DNA of 64,000 bases, from the NCBI GenBank assembly GCA_025345505.1, contig JANVCC010000076.1, forward strand, positions 5,195,577-5,259,576, given 5' to 3'. The DNA is from Todiramphus chloris collaris (lineage: Eukaryota > Chordata > Aves > Coraciiformes > Alcedinidae). Of the stretch, positions 38,465 through 51,990 are shown in pieces. The notes below the pieces were generated by a model. The model saw only the letters and a list, made by a program, of their open reading frames with translations. It searched no databases and was not told where the DNA came from. Position 1 is the stretch's first letter; each line of letters begins with the position of its first letter. The position numbers and the translations under genes were made by a program.

Positions 38465-39526
38465 TTGGGCAAGAAGAAAGACCCTGAAAATTACTGATGA
38501 GTCAGCCTCACCTCCATCCCTGAAAATGTGATGGAGCAGCTCCGTCTGGAGATCATATCTCAGCATGTGGAAGAAAAGAAGGTTATCAAGAGTAGCCAGC
38601 ATGGATTTACTAAAGGGAAGTCATGTTTAATCTGATACCCTTTTGCAATGGTGTGACTGAATGGGGAGATGCAGGGAGAGCAGTGGATGTTTTCTACCTT
38701 GACTTCAGCAAGGCTTTTGATGCTGTCTGCCATAACATCCCTGTGGATAAGCTCAGGAAGCGGGGGTTAGAAGAGCGGACAGTGAGATGGGTTGAGAACT
38801 GGCTAAACAATAGAGCTCAGAGGGTTGTGATCACTTGTGCAGAGTCCAGTTGGCGACCTGTAGCTAGAAGTGATCCCCAGGGGTCAGTACTGGGTCCAGT
38901 CTTACTCAACATCTTATCAGTGACCTGGATGAAGGTATAGAATGCACCCTCAGCAAGTTTGCTGATGTTACGAAAGTGGGAGGAGTGACGGACACAGCAG
39001 AAGGCTGTGTTGCCATCCAGTGAGATCTGGACAGGCTGGAAAGCTGGGCGAGGATAAACCTAATGAAGTTCAACAAGAATAAGCGTAGAGTCCTACACCT
39101 GGGGAGGCTATGAGGATAATTGAGGGCCTGGAACATCTGTCTTAGCAACGGCTGAGAGACCTGGGGCTGTTTAGTCTGGAGAAGACTGAGAGGGTGATCT
39201 TACTAATTTTTACAAATACCTGAAAGGTCAGTGTCAAGTAGAAGGGGACAGTCTCTTTTCAGTGGTGCCCTGTGATAGGGCAATGGGCACAAACTGGAAC
39301 ACAGGAAGTTGCTCCTCAACATGAAGAAAAACTCCTTTACTGTGAGTGAGGGTGATGGAGTACTGGAACAGGCTGCCCAGAGAGGTTGTGGAGTCTCCTA
39401 GAGTCTTTCAAAACTTGCCTGCATATGTTTCTGTGTGGCCTGCCCTAGGTGATCCTTCTCTGGCAGGCGGGTTGGACTCGATGATTTCCAGAGGTTCCTT
39501 CCAACACCTGCCATCCTATGATTCTA
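38465..39526 (+). mobile_element. CR1 LINE, RT fragment plus 3'UTR with internal deletion (copy D)
   Basis: The left end enters at GKKKDPENY, the start of the RT domain. RT motif A reads AVDVFYLDFSKAFDAV (about 38677-38724), and GSVLGPVLLNI follows near 38882-38914. The catalytic FADD box reads FADV (38958-38969), and a frameshift precedes it. Near 39108 the sequence jumps from the RT C-terminal region (cctacacctggggagg) to the 3'UTR (gaggataattgagggcctgg), so several hundred bases of a normal CR1 are missing. The 3' end is ggttggactcgatgatttcc followed by a catcctatgattct octamer-type tail. Inactive. Confidence 0.93.
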
Positions 39527-40726
39527 ATTAATCTTCCTACATGTAATCTCTGAAAGAACCTCACTCCCGCAAAGTGAATGCTCAATAAATACTATTTTCA
39601 TCTAATCATTTTGTTCATATGCGTATCTCTATCCATACAAAATATAGTAGACAATCATATTTCAACTAATTATTAGTCCCATTAGCTACAATAGAATTTT
39701 TAAATTGAGTAGGAAGCCATAAATATGACAATCTGAGAAACACATTCTGAACACATGCTTTTATGTGCAGTGTTTTACAGAAAGTTGCACGTTGATTGTA
39801 TTAAAGTACATATACAGTTGCACAGTGAGCTGGGAAAAACTAATTCAAAATGGTTGGAACCAAGTATAATGCTTGATGTGGTTTTTTTTCATATGCAATA
39901 ATTTGTGCCATAAGGTGACAGAAAATAAAGAAAAAGGTGCTGTTGGGATTGATCATGTAGTAGTTTTATGGTGGTGACCTGTAGGTTTGAAACTCACTTT
40001 ATTTTTTATTATTTTTTACTTTCTTGGCTTTTCTCATATGACTTCTTTTTCCACTGAGTTTTTATACTGGATTACCTCAGACCATACTTTATTTTACAAA
40101 TACTTTTTCCTCCCTAAAATCCACTGAAGCTTTATTTCTGTAGTTTGCACTGTGGACTTCTATGGAGAATAATTTTGTTCTCACAGATGAAACAATCCAG
40201 TATCTTTCATAACCACTGCTTCAGAGATGTGAAAAGCTGTAGCATAGAATTAAAAACTTTGCATAGGAAAAGGCAGTGTTGAGATGTGGCAAAAATTACA
40301 GCACCCACTTCTAAAAGCTTTGGTGACTGAAGAGCTGAAATGTGTCCCAGTGTTGTCTTTTGGCAGAATGAAGCCATGTTACAAGGAGTCCTTTTGCCAA
40401 GCAGGCAGTCTGGAGCAGGTAAGCGAGCAGGTTACATGATATTATAAAGATGTATAGGTTACTGAACTGGTAGCTCATGTTATGATTTGTTTTTTAATTC
40501 AACTGTTTCTTCGTTATGTTTGCCTAATTCATGCAATGCCCCTCTGTTTCTTACAATTGGATAATCCTGTATTACTTGAATGCAGGATTGTAAATTGACA
40601 TTGAATTTTACTGCAAGTTAGGTGCATTTTTTTAAAGAAAGCTATTGGGACTCGGAATGGAGCTGCTGTGGCTGTATGAGAGTGATTTCCAAGATCATAG
40701 CCATAGCTAAAGACCATCCTTCACAG
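39527..40726. other. Intergenic: unique sequence, nothing notable
   Basis: AT-rich sequence between two CR1 fragments. No repeat family, RNA gene or exon was recognised. Confidence 0.6.
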
Positions 40727-40862
40727 GATTAGGGCACTGTCATCTATCTGAACTTCTCTAAGGCCTTTGACACGGTCCCCCTCCTTCTATAAATTGGAGA
40801 AGGATAGTTTTGATGGGACAGACTATTCACTATGTAAGGAATTGGCTTGATGGGAACAGACT
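40727..40862 (+). mobile_element. Short CR1 RT fragment (copy E)
   Basis: The words ggcactgtcatctatctgaa, aaggcctttgacacggtccc and ggaattggcttgatggg match the RT motif A region of CR1 on the plus strand (YLNFSKAFDTVP-like). Both ends are lost, and a short internal piece after the motif is missing. An old, decayed relic. Confidence 0.8.
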
Positions 40863-41599
40863 TTTTAATATTATTATAACATTTAAAAAAATATGCTAGC
40901 TAGATACTACTCTTGCAGAAGAAGTGTACCTGAGGAAGACACTGATCTCAACATGTAAGGAGCATTGCTACAGGATGGTAGCACAATAAAGTATCATCTT
41001 TGGTGTCTCCTATCAGTTTCCTTTCTGACTATAGTAACTTAGTATGAAAACTGAAGCTTCTACAGGAAGGTGCATGAAACGTGCCTTTTTATTTTGCTAT
41101 ATTTTATAAATTACCAGAAATATATGCATAGTTATCCAAAATTTGTTCCTAAGAAAGTGTGTTAATCAGCTTAATTAATCTCTGCACATAGAGCTGTTCA
41201 CTGAGTCGCTCTTGAGGAATGACACTAAAGGTACTGATGTACTCCTCAGTGGTGGATTTGTTTGGTATAAGCCTTGATAGTGCCACTGCTTTCAATCAGT
41301 CAATGAAAGAGGTGTTTTAAAGAGAAAACAGAAAGAAAGCACGGCCAGCAGAGGGCAGGCTGAGCAGTCTTACTGACTTTCTGGTTCTCTAAAGGTAAAT
41401 ATAATCACCAAATTATTTTAGTATGTAGATAATCTTGAATTCAAACTGCAGCTTGATAGTTTAGTGTTTGCTTTGAAGTGTTTCAGAATGCATCTGACAC
41501 AAATAAAGAAGGTATAGTAAACAGTAACTTGCCTTGATCTATTGGAATTGGAATCAGATGGAAGCCCTGGCCATTGTATGGCAGTTCCTGTAGAAATGG
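40863..41599. other. Intergenic: unique sequence, nothing notable
   Basis: AT-rich sequence without recognisable elements. Confidence 0.6.
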
Positions 41600-42231
41600 A
41601 TCATGGAGTCAAAGAATATCTCTAGTTGGAAGGGACTCATAAGGATTATCAAGTCTAACTCCCTGCTTCTCATAGGACTGTCTAAAACTAAACTATATGA
41701 TATGAAGAGCTTTATCCAGACAGTCCTTGAACTCTGAAAGGCTTGGTGTTTCTCTGGGGAGCCAGTGTCTGACCACTCTCTGAATGAAAACTTTTTCCTA
41801 ATGTTCAATCTGAACTACCCCTGGCACAGCTTCATTGCATTTCTTCATGTCCTGTTGCTGGTCACCGGAGAGAAGAGGTCAGCACCTCCCCCTCTGCTGC
41901 CCTCCTTGAGGAAGCTGTAGACTGCGATGAGGTCCCCCCTCAGCCTTCTCAAAGCTAAACAAGGCAGGTAGCCTCAGCCACTGCTTGTAGGTATTGCCCT
42001 TGAGACCTTCACCATATTGGTTACCCTACTCTGGACACACTCTAAGAGCTCTATGTCCTCCTTATACTGAGGTGCCCAAAATTGGACATAGTACTTGAGG
42101 TGAGGCTGCACCAGTGCAGTATAGAGCGCAATAATCGCCTCCCTTGTCTGGCTAGCTATGATGTGCTTGGTGCACCCCAAGACATGGTTGACCTTTTTGT
42201 CTGTCAGAACACACTGCTGAATCATATTCAA
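41600..42231 (-). mobile_element. CR1 LINE 3' fragment of a second subfamily (copy F)
   Basis: On the + strand it opens tcatggagtcaaagaatatc then agttggaagggactcataag. This is a CR1 3' end whose consensus differs from copies B and C (ggactcataaggattatcaa in place of ggaccttaaagatcat). Further on it has gaggtcccccctcagcctt and ttatactgaggtgcccaaaa blocks. The minus-strand open frame at 41974-42303 carries IIALYTALVQPHLKYYVQFW, a C-terminal ORF2 word. It is 5'-truncated near 42231. Confidence 0.92.
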
Positions 42232-45200
42232 TAATGTTTTATTCCATTTGTCCTTAAAGTGTTGAAGGCATCGAAAGCAAATTCCTTGAAGCCAGTATGA
42301 CAATTACATCCATAATAGATTAAACAGAGAAAAAAATTATCAGTTCAAAATATCTTTCAATATCTTTCTTACTTATGTTTAAGTTTTAAACTTAAAACCT
42401 CTTGTGATTTCATTTCTGTGTAATCATGTTTGAGGAAAGCATCTGAGGATGATCATGGTAGCCTGACCGAGATTTGTAGAAACATGGTAACCAGTAAATG
42501 TTCCAAAAAACACAGAAACTTAGGATTTGGGTGAAGAACAAGGTGTTAATTAAACTGGGTTGCAAATCATTTACTGGAAGCTTGACTGGCTACATTGCAT
42601 GATTACTTAACAAAATCTGCCTGACCTGTATCAGTGAAAAGCCATCACTTTCTGCTTTAATTCAGTTTGCACTCCTTCCATTTGATGTCTGGTTTGCTTT
42701 GACTGTAGGTACCACAGTGGATAATTATTGAGATACAATAACCATATTGTTCTTTTCTCTTTCCACAATAATTGTCCTACCTGGCAAATTAAACATTTGT
42801 GTCATTATGAGAAATAACTAGGTGGAAAATTACAGACTTTTCTGTTTGTTCATTACCAGTACTAAGGAAAATGATTCATGCTACGCTAATTAATACCACT
42901 GTTTATCTCCTTAAAGATTAGAGGTCAAGAGAAGATTCTCTTTTATACCTTAAAAGTTCCTCTCATGTGGCACAGGCTTAGATAGGAAAGAAGGGCATCT
43001 GTGATCATTTTTATTTCTGCTCACTGTTGTATGAAGAATTTACTGAATTGTTAGTACAGCAGATGCCTCTCCTACAGTTTCATGATTTTTGCATTGTCTA
43101 TGTAATGTTCATGACAGTGTGCTGTTCACTTCACTTTGCAGGGATCCAAGCAATTGAACCTTGGAGGATAATCTCTATTGCCCTCCCTAGTCATCAAACA
43201 ATTCCTGTTTTAGCTGCCTATCTTAAAAAAAAAAAAAATGTGTAATTATGTTTCATTTTGCTACTTTGATGCACTTTTAATTTCTTCTCTGACAAGTAAT
43301 TTATAACCTTAAATATCCACAGAAGCTCTTTGCTTGTGCAGATGCTTATGCTTGCTCTGTCATGTCCCAGGCTCCATTAGCAGCATGCACTGAGTTTCTC
43401 TAGGTTTCAGCAGACAGCATCACACTATTTCCTCTTCCTTGCATGGAAATTAGGAACTGTAATGGATCCCTTGGTTGATCAAGAAATGAATTCTTCTTAC
43501 ATTCTTCTGAAGTGTGAAAATTCTGGCTTATAGGGCAAATTTCAACCCAATATTATGAGTGCAATACATTGCTTACTCGCTCATTTTGGCAAGGGTACTA
43601 CAGTACCTTTACTATATGTTTTATAGGACAATCAGTGGACAGATTCAAGTGAAAATAATATTCGCACGTTCCCCCCCCTCCCCCTTGCAAGAGTATTTAG
43701 AGAGACTGGTTATATATGGAATTACTTTGGAGTCAATTCATGTATGAATTGTCTGTTCTTATAGAAACTTATTAGATGTCAACAAGGAAATGCAAGATGT
43801 TATAACAAGTACAGAAGAGTTACAGCTTTTTCAGGCAGATTAGCAGTCCTTCCCCTGTCCATTCCTATTCTGAACCTAGTCTAGTTATCATAGTCTTCAA
43901 AGCAGATGATGTCTTACTCAAGCTCATAACAAAGGCTAATGATTCTAAGTGACTCCGAGCCTGGAGCAGGAGAGACATTTGGGGATGTGCTAAACAATGC
44001 TCTAAGGCACCTCCTTGGCTGCTTTTCCAATGTAGTTGTACACTGACAGGCTCCAAACACTCTGACAGCTGCAGAGGAAGGCCACAGAGGCTCTAGGCCC
44101 TCTTATTGAAATGGATAATACTAATAAAGGTGCAAACGTGATTATTGGCTTCTTTTCACAAGATTTTTGTTAACAGCTCCATTCCAATGTCTTTGACACA
44201 ATGCAGCTACTTTCTTTGACTGGAAGACAAAGGAAAGGGTTGCAGTTTTACCACAACAGAACTACTGCTGTGTTAATACTTTCGTTTTCAAGCAAGACAG
44301 CTTTCCCCTACTGTGTGTAAACGTAATGGCTGTGTTTATCCTCAGTCTGTGACACCCTTAGCTGTGTTAGGAGGGAAGAACTTTGCTCAATACTGTTTAT
44401 CTGGACTTTAGCAATTGCATTTTTACCAGTAGCACCAATGCTGCTACGAACTTACAAAACTAAATTGACCTATCAGGAGTGTCTTATTCACAATATTGAG
44501 ATCTGAGCTGTTAAAAGATATATTTTGGCCAAGGACTACATTTCGACAGTTTCAATATGACATCTTTATTTTGAAAGACAAGCCCTATTATGCAGCGTAG
44601 AAAAGATGAGAGAAAGTCAAAAGAAAGTAGCCTTTTTCACCTCTATGTGAGCATCTTCAATTATCAAGGAACAGCTGGATTTTTTTTAAGCTGTAAAATA
44701 CAATCAGGTGATCTCTGACCATATAATTCTCTTATGCAAACTCTGAAGGAAGTAACGCTTCAAAACTTTTAATATTCCAGAGCACATTTAAGAAAGGGAA
44801 TTTTATTGATGGCATGTTTGCATACTTTGAATGTGTGCCTGTGCACATGTATTATCTCTGTATGTGCTGAAATAAACTGGTGAAGAGGGCCAGCTGCTGT
44901 TTCAACAACATTTGTTAAAGAATTTCAGATTCAGGCTCCATGGTGAAAAGAGAGGCAGGCTTCTGAATTCCCCTGCTGAGACTTCAACATTTCTGCTTTA
45001 ATGTATGTGTGTCAGTGTGTGCGTGTATAGGTACAACATTGTGGGAGGCCTAAGAGAAACCTGCCCTGATTACATTTGAAGAAAGTATTTGCAACACTGC
45101 ATCTGTTACTCAAACACAAGTAATGAGACAGTTGAAATAATAGCTAGGAGCAAATACTCTTGGCTAAGGGAGATATTCTGAAGAACCTATGAAGCAATCT

Positions 45201-47179
45201 TTGTGTGAGAAGGAAGCTTTCCCTTAGACATATACCTCATCACAGTATTTCTGGGGCAGATGTGGTGGTGGAACGGGTTGTCTTGTGTGAGTGCTAATAA
45301 TGTGTCTAGTCCCCTTGGAGAGGTTTTAAACATTTATTTTTATCAAGAAATAAAAAGAAAAATCAACTAACCAAGCAAATCCTACAGCAGTTGTGGAGTA
45401 CTTCATTAGGTTTGTTGAGAAATCTATAAAACCAGAAAGGGATATTCTAGAAATCGCATGGTGTTAGGGCTGATTTAGACATATGCTAAGCCGTTATTTT
45501 CTCTGTGCTTTTCTAAACCTGAACCCTATTTAATTTTTAAGCCGTTTAATGTGGTTATTGCCTCTGATTGTACACTATAACTCAGTAAGTGTGTATGTAT
45601 ACCATTTATATCAAAGTAACTAGTTGTGGATGATAATTATCACTTTACTTTTAATTTCAGAATTGACCAGACAGGCATCAATGCTACAGGAGATGCCGTC
45701 TTTAAAACAAAACAAAACACAAAAAAATGTAAACCTACTGAATAGCCACATTAATGGGTGGTTCCTGCTCCAATGATGTAACAGTTTGCCTACATTGTGA
45801 CAGAAAGAAACAATAAGGACAGGAAAACGAGAACTCAGTGGCAATACCTAAAGGCTGGGAGTGTGTGTGTCTTTTGGTTTTTTTTTTCCAGTTTTCATCT
45901 TTAGCTTGCTATACTAGCCACAAGTTCTAATTACAAACTCCAGAGCATATTTTTTGTGACTCTGGAAGTTCTACAGGTTTCTTCTGAAGTTTTTGTGATA
46001 CTAAAAATAATTTTTTTCCATATGGTTTGCTATTATTCTTGTGGTTATTTAGAATGCTTGACTGGAGTTTCATATGTGATCAGCAGATTAAACAATTACA
46101 GATTGTGATTTTTTGTGGGTTTTTTTTCTTAAGGTATGCAACTGCTAGGCAAGTTTTCTGGATTAGATCTCCATGTAATCATGTTAGGAAATGTAAAAAT
46201 GGCCTTTTTCTAGGCTCTCAACCAGGTGAGACTAAAATATTAATTTTCTTTTACTCTTCTATTTTTTTTTTTTAAAACATCTTCAATGTACTGAAAGAAT
46301 AGTGACCTAGTGTACCAAAAATATTTATATACACACTGGTATTTTCAGAAAACTGTGGATGTACATCTAAAGTTTAAAATGTTTTTATTAGAATTGCTGA
46401 ATTAGAAATGAACAAAAACTGAAAATTAGAAATTAAAATTAGAAATTAATATAAAATTTAAAATGTTCATTAGAAATTAACATTTCAAGGATCTTTATTT
46501 GTAGATGTTTTGATTTAGATTTATATAAAGAATAAAGTGCATGCATAAGAATTATTTTAGTACTGACCATCACATTTTAAAATAGGTTCATTGATCTCTC
46601 ACTTGTTTAAATCAGCTGGAGAATTTATCTGGTAATGATTAGCCTGTATTTCCAGCAATCCCAGAAAGCCTTGTCTCACCTCATCATGAATTGCTAAGAA
46701 CCCATGTTGTCTCTGAAATCCTTATACATCCTTATATCCCTTTTAAGGATCCTGTAAGTTTGAATAGAATAATTCTGGAAATGTTTTTGATTGCAGTGAA
46801 AGTATATTTGAACTTCAAATGAAACTCCAACTTTTTAAAAGTCTGTGAGGACTAAACTTTATCAGAAGGAGTTAAAGCTTTTAAGTTTCCAACTATCCTT
46901 TCCTTAGTAACCATTTTCTTGCCTATATGTAAATAGAGTCCAGAGTTGTGAAATGAAAGTTTTACTGGGACTATCCATAGTGGTGCTGAGAGACTGAGAA
47001 GATTAGGATAGCAGTTCCATCTACATCTTAAAAAGCTGCCTTCCACTTCCACTGTGAAATATCAATGAGGGAGCATATGCCCTTTGTGTTCACATATCTC
47101 AGGTCTCCTGGCACTCAATCTCATCTCTTTCAGTCAATGAAATAAGTGAGAAGACAGAACAACTGACCATACAGCAGAA
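42232..47179. other. Intergenic: unique AT-rich sequence with low-complexity patches
   Basis: Almost 5 kb without a recognised gene or repeat family. It contains an interrupted TG-rich stretch at about 45003-45028 and a cluster of attagaaatt words at 46386-46482 (separate entry). Open frames of 60-82 codons have no domain features. Confidence 0.55.
46386..46482. repeat. Cluster of short attagaaatt-type repeats
   Basis: The word ttagaaat or a one-base variant occurs about five times in 100 bases at irregular spacing, in sequence that is almost only A and T plus single G or C. It looks like slippage-derived cryptic simple sequence. Confidence 0.55.
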
Positions 47180-47287
47180 AGCTGAAGCATCTTTCCATCA
47201 TTTATCATCAGTCCTGGCTAACCAGACCGGGGAGGTCCCAGATGACTGGAAGTTAGCAAATGTGATGCCCATTTACCTGAAGGTCTA
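47180..47287 (+). mobile_element. Short CR1 ORF2 fragment (copy G)
   Basis: In one frame the sequence gives LKHLSIIYHQSWLT, and after a one-base shift GEVPDDWKLANVMPIYLK. These are adjoining words of CR1 ORF2 just upstream of the RT core. The shift and the loss of both ends show an old fragment. Confidence 0.85.
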
Positions 47288-50200
47288 GAAAAAGCATTGA
47301 GGGAACTACTTATTCTGACTATGGTAGAGATGTTCTAGCTGCACTTTGCTCATGTTTGTTAGAAGTAAGACTCGAAATGTCAGCCAGTTTGTGAATCATA
47401 TGCTTAATGTAAAAAAAAAAACCCACAAGCTGCTGTCTCCTTTTCTGAAAGCCTGGGTTGTCATCCTTTCTCAGTCATTGGCCTACCTTCCCACTGGCTT
47501 TGAATTATACCTGCTAGTGCTACTTCTCCTTGAAGCTATGCTTACCAGCCCCATGTCAGGAACCGGTTGATATTAATCTTCACAGCTTCTGCAAAAGGAG
47601 AAAAGCAGAGGCTGTAAGTAAAAATTTATGACTATTATATATATATATTTAAAAGAAAAAGAAAATAAATAAATATATATTTGTGGATGTTATATTCATT
47701 GCCTATCCAGAAAACTCTGGTTTATTTTTGAGCCTGGTACTGAAAGCTTGTGAAACAAGAGGAAATATTTAATTAAAATAACTTTATTTTCTGTTTCATA
47801 ACCTACTTACTACCCACTATAACCAGCAGTACTTGCCATCCCTTCAAAAGAATTCCTTTGTCCACCTGTAAACTGTTTTAACTAAGATTATGTCTAGGTT
47901 GAGTGAAAAGGAGGACTCATTAAACTATTCACTGTGTTTTACAGTCTAGAGCAGGGTACCAGTAACTGTTGCCAAATCACAGTGTCAGAATGTATTTAGA
48001 TATAGAGATACAGAAATATGTGAATTGTACCACTGTTGAAGCTAGCATAGTAAATAATTTGCTTTTACTATTTTAATTTATTTTACCTCACAGGTTCCAT
48101 GATGGGCTGGTGGTGGCCTTTTACACCTGGTTTAAAAGTAAAATATGTAAAAAACTAGGGAGCAATAGCTGCTCTTCAGAAGCAGCAGTTAGAGACCAGG
48201 TGGGATATCCAGAAGTGTTTAAAATAACCCTGAGGTTTGTGTGTAAACAACAAACTCTCATCACCAAGTTACATCACTGAGTAATCATGGAGAGAAACCA
48301 CTGTTAGGTTTTGACTTGCTGTCTCTTGTTTCCCTAGTGAATGAACTAGAATGAATTTTTTTTTTTTTCTTTTGAATGTTTGTTTTCTTGACAGGACTTT
48401 TCATGCTTTCACTGCAACGTGTGATAAAGAATAAATTTTTCTTTAGACTTGGAGCCATGTTTCTACCAATGTTAGTAGTTGTGCATGTCTTGAAAATAAA
48501 GATACAAGTGCTGTGTACAGCTTCTGTATTTCTGACAGAGCTGCCCCATACAGAGATAAGAAATCAGCTTGCAAGCTACTATGAAAACGAGAAACAAAAG
48601 ATTTGCTGGAGAATACCTTCATTTGATTATCATAGATTTCAGATAATTTATAACAGTGAACTGAAGTGCAATGAAATAGAAACAGAGGGAAAGAGACACT
48701 TCAATCTTCACTTTTGATTAAATCCAATCCAATATTCAGCATAATCTACTGTTATCTATAATTTGGAGACTTGGATCAGGAATCAAAGAGGAGGAAAGTT
48801 CTATCTAGAGACTACTGGCACAAAGCTAAATGTCTGCAGATGACTGTCGAGTTTTAAGCGTAGGTGCTCAGGAAACTCCAAAATGCAGTCTCACCCCAGA
48901 TTTCGAGGACTGCCTGCTGACCAGGTGCTTACCAAGTAATTTACTGAGGCATATGAAAGGAAATACAGAAACTTTTTAAAATCAGGAACTGAAAACCACA
49001 TAACGGCTACCATAACTGGGTAAGATGTGTGCAAATAATAAATTAGAAGTGTGTTGTGATTTCATATTTAACATATCTAGCCAAGAAGACAACTGGGACT
49101 CTTTTATTGAGTATTTAGAGTGGAAATAAAATGTGTTTCTTAGGATATTTGCATTACATAGTAAATTAATATGAATTATACTTACTTTCTCTGTATTCAT
49201 TCTTTGATTTTTTTTTTTTAAATGTAAAAGCACTCAACCTAGACATAAGCAAAGAAGGAAGTCCTGCTGTAAGGATATGAACTTTTTGCAGCATACATGA
49301 CTTCCCAAAACCTAAGAATAATTTGGTAGGCCTCTTCTAAATACTTTGCACGTACACTATATAACACTTCTTTAGTGAATAGTAGGCTGACACCACAGCA
49401 GAAAAACAGGAAAAAAACAAGAGATGCTGGTTCATACTGGTGTTGATTAAAACACACTAGGTTTGTTGTCTTAAACCAAGACCATGACATCATCAAATCA
49501 TTGCCTTTGATCTCAAACACCAAGGCAAAGAAATAGCTATAAAAGGCCATACACTGGATTTTTCCCAGTACTGTTCAAACTGATTATTTGGAACAAGAAT
49601 TAACAATCAATTAACATGATTGTAATTCATAGAAACAGTCATGTAATGAAGTCCATAATTAGATCTGATTTTTAGAACAGATGATCATGCCAATTCCTAT
49701 TATATTCCAAGAAAGATAAATTGTCTAGAGGGGGAGTACATGCTGGTGGTGAGATAGGTTACAAAAGGAGACCATGCTGAAGAGGCTTACAGAGTTTCCA
49801 AGAAGAGGAACGTATGCCAGAGACTAGAGATGGATATTGAAAATGGAGATGCAGGTTGACTGGCTGGCACTGTAGGAAGCAGAGCAAGTCTGGTGAATGG
49901 AGGAAGTGAGTTGTCCAGTGACTCACCTTGTCTCTCTGTTTCAGGAATTGTTCAGTGAGTTCCAGAACAGAGTACTTACTTTCTGTGTCTCTTCTGCATC
50001 ATGGGTCTTTATCCACAGTGAAAGTTAACATTTGCACAGCTGCCTTTGCTCCAGCCATTGTGAGTACATAATGCAACAAGTGCTTTGGGATTTCTTATGT
50101 GAATATTGAGTGCATACGTGATCAGCAGGATAGATAATGGAGTTATTTAGTGGCTTTTCTGGCCTAGGCAAATTATCCAGCAAGGACAATTTGTGCCTAA

Positions 50201-51261
50201 GGTGCCAGTCAGACAATTTTTCAGTTCATGTTGATGGAAAATGATGCTTCCTGGACTACAATGTACTTAATAAAAAGAAAACCATTTCAGTTCTGAATAA
50301 AACACCTCTGGTTCTGCACCTCTTTTCTGTGATGTAAAGTGGTGTCACTGTGTGACTATTGTAGCCCTCTATTGTCACATTGTAGAGCATTATGAGAGGT
50401 TACTATGATGTGGCTCAGAGGAAAATGGAAAGTTTTTAAGTGCAGATATCTAGTCTAGACTGAATGTTGGGGGTTTTTTTTAATTATTATTTTGCAGTTT
50501 TTCTTTTTTGGCTGCTGATATGCTTCAGCTCTCTTGGTGCTTTGCATTTAATACTTATGCATTAGATATAAGTATTGTATTGGGTAAAAGGTAACTTCTT
50601 CCAGGAATTAATGGAGAACTTTCTGGGATGCCTTGTCCTCTGAACACTGCCATGAACATATGGTATTCATTCCGGATGTTATGGGCCTTTTTCTGCAGGG
50701 AAATAAACAGTAAAGTATTTCCAAAGCATTTTAATTAAAATCCCAGAAGAATTGGGAGACATCTTTATCCCTCAGAAATATTCAAGAGATAAGAGTAGTT
50801 TTCTTTGCCTGTATCATTTGGATTAAATGTTTTAGAAAGATACGAGCAAAAAGGGTCAATTAAGCTTTTATACTTGTGTGATGTGGTGAACAAGGATACA
50901 AGAAGCTTCTTCATTTTCTCTCAGTCTAAAAGAGTAGAGTTTTTCCTTCCATGTTGCTCTGAGATGTTTGCAGCATGGGACATTAACCCCCCACATGTGG
51001 AGGACAAACCTGCAAAGACAAGTATACTGATTTCTCTGATAGGTAATTGTGCATGAAACAAAGGTTCTCTCAAGTGAGTGTCTCCTGCAGCCCTTTCTAA
51101 TAAGCTGTAGACAACAAAACCATGGCTTATTTTCATCATCCCCTTTCCCTTTTTAACAGCTAAATGGGTTTTGCTCACAGTATCACATGCTGATGCCAAT
51201 GCTAAATGCTAGCTACCTATCTGGCCTGACTTTCCATTAACAGATAAGACACCTGCCCCAC
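47288..51261. other. Intergenic: unique sequence, nothing certain
   Basis: AT-rich, with an (AT)n run at about 47636-47649 and aaat/atat runs to 47682. A 113-codon open frame at 48376-48717 begins with a hydrophobic stretch but matches no family I know and has no supporting splice or promoter context. No repeat family was recognised. Confidence 0.55.
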
Positions 51262-51990
51262 TGTCCTGGTTTGAGTTAGAACAGCACTAATTCAGTTCTG
51301 TGATTCTACTTTTCAGCTCAGTCTGTTCTAACTGCACTTTCTGAAGCTAACAGCATGTTTTTTGCTGACAGTGCCTGCTTCTAGCAGTGATAATGCTCCA
51401 TGTTTAGATCTACTGCCAAGGATTGGTGTGTGCAGACCAAGGCCACTGCTGGACCTTGTGTACCACGTTGAGGGTGCAGAGAGTATAAGACCACACCTGT
51501 GGGGAGGAGCAGCCAGGACAGGTGACTCTAAGCTGACCAACGAGGGATTCCATCCCATATACACCATATTTGGTATAAAGCTGAGGGATCACGAGGGCCA
51601 AGTTCTCTTCTTTAATGGTCAGCATCTAAGGAGGACTCTGTTCATTCTGCCTTTGAGCCCAATCCATGTGTTCCAGAATCCATCTCCTGTATCCACTTCC
51701 CATCTGCTGCTGGTTCTGGTTGAGACATCCCCAGCACCTGCTCTACAGCATTAGTGATGATGGTGACATAATTGCCATCAGGAGGGAGGTTGGGTTTGAT
51801 ATTGGTTTTGTATATATTTGTATATATTCCATTTTTATTATTATTTTCATTAATGCTACTCTTGCTTTGTTTTCTATTTGCTAAGTCTCTCTCCCTTATT
51901 CCCTTTCTCTTCCTCTTTGGGGGGTGAGAAGAGTTAACAGAGAGCGTCTGTGGTAGATCTAGCGGACAGCCTTGACCCTAAACCTTGACA
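51262..51990 (+). mobile_element. Solo LTR of an ERVL-type endogenous retrovirus, 729 bp
   Basis: It starts tgtcctggtttgag, the hallmark 5' end of a widespread bird ERVL-type LTR, and ends taaaccttgaca. The flanks cccac (51257-51261) and cccag (51991-51995) make a 5-bp target duplication with one mismatch, as expected for this group. A tataaag box lies at 51574-51580, preceded by a ccatcccatatacaccatat block comparable with the intron 7 LTR. No retroviral gene adjoins it. Open frames inside it (51362-51754 plus, 51328-51625 minus) are chance frames in LTR sequence. Confidence 0.85.

Noticed and set aside
48376..48717. 113-codon open frame with a hydrophobic start, possible small membrane protein
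   Set aside because: AT-rich random-looking composition, no family resemblance, no promoter or splice context; such lengths arise by chance in AT-rich DNA of this size.
51362..51754. 130-codon open frame
   Set aside because: It lies wholly inside the ERVL-type solo LTR, overlaps frames on the other strand, and has no viral protein motif.
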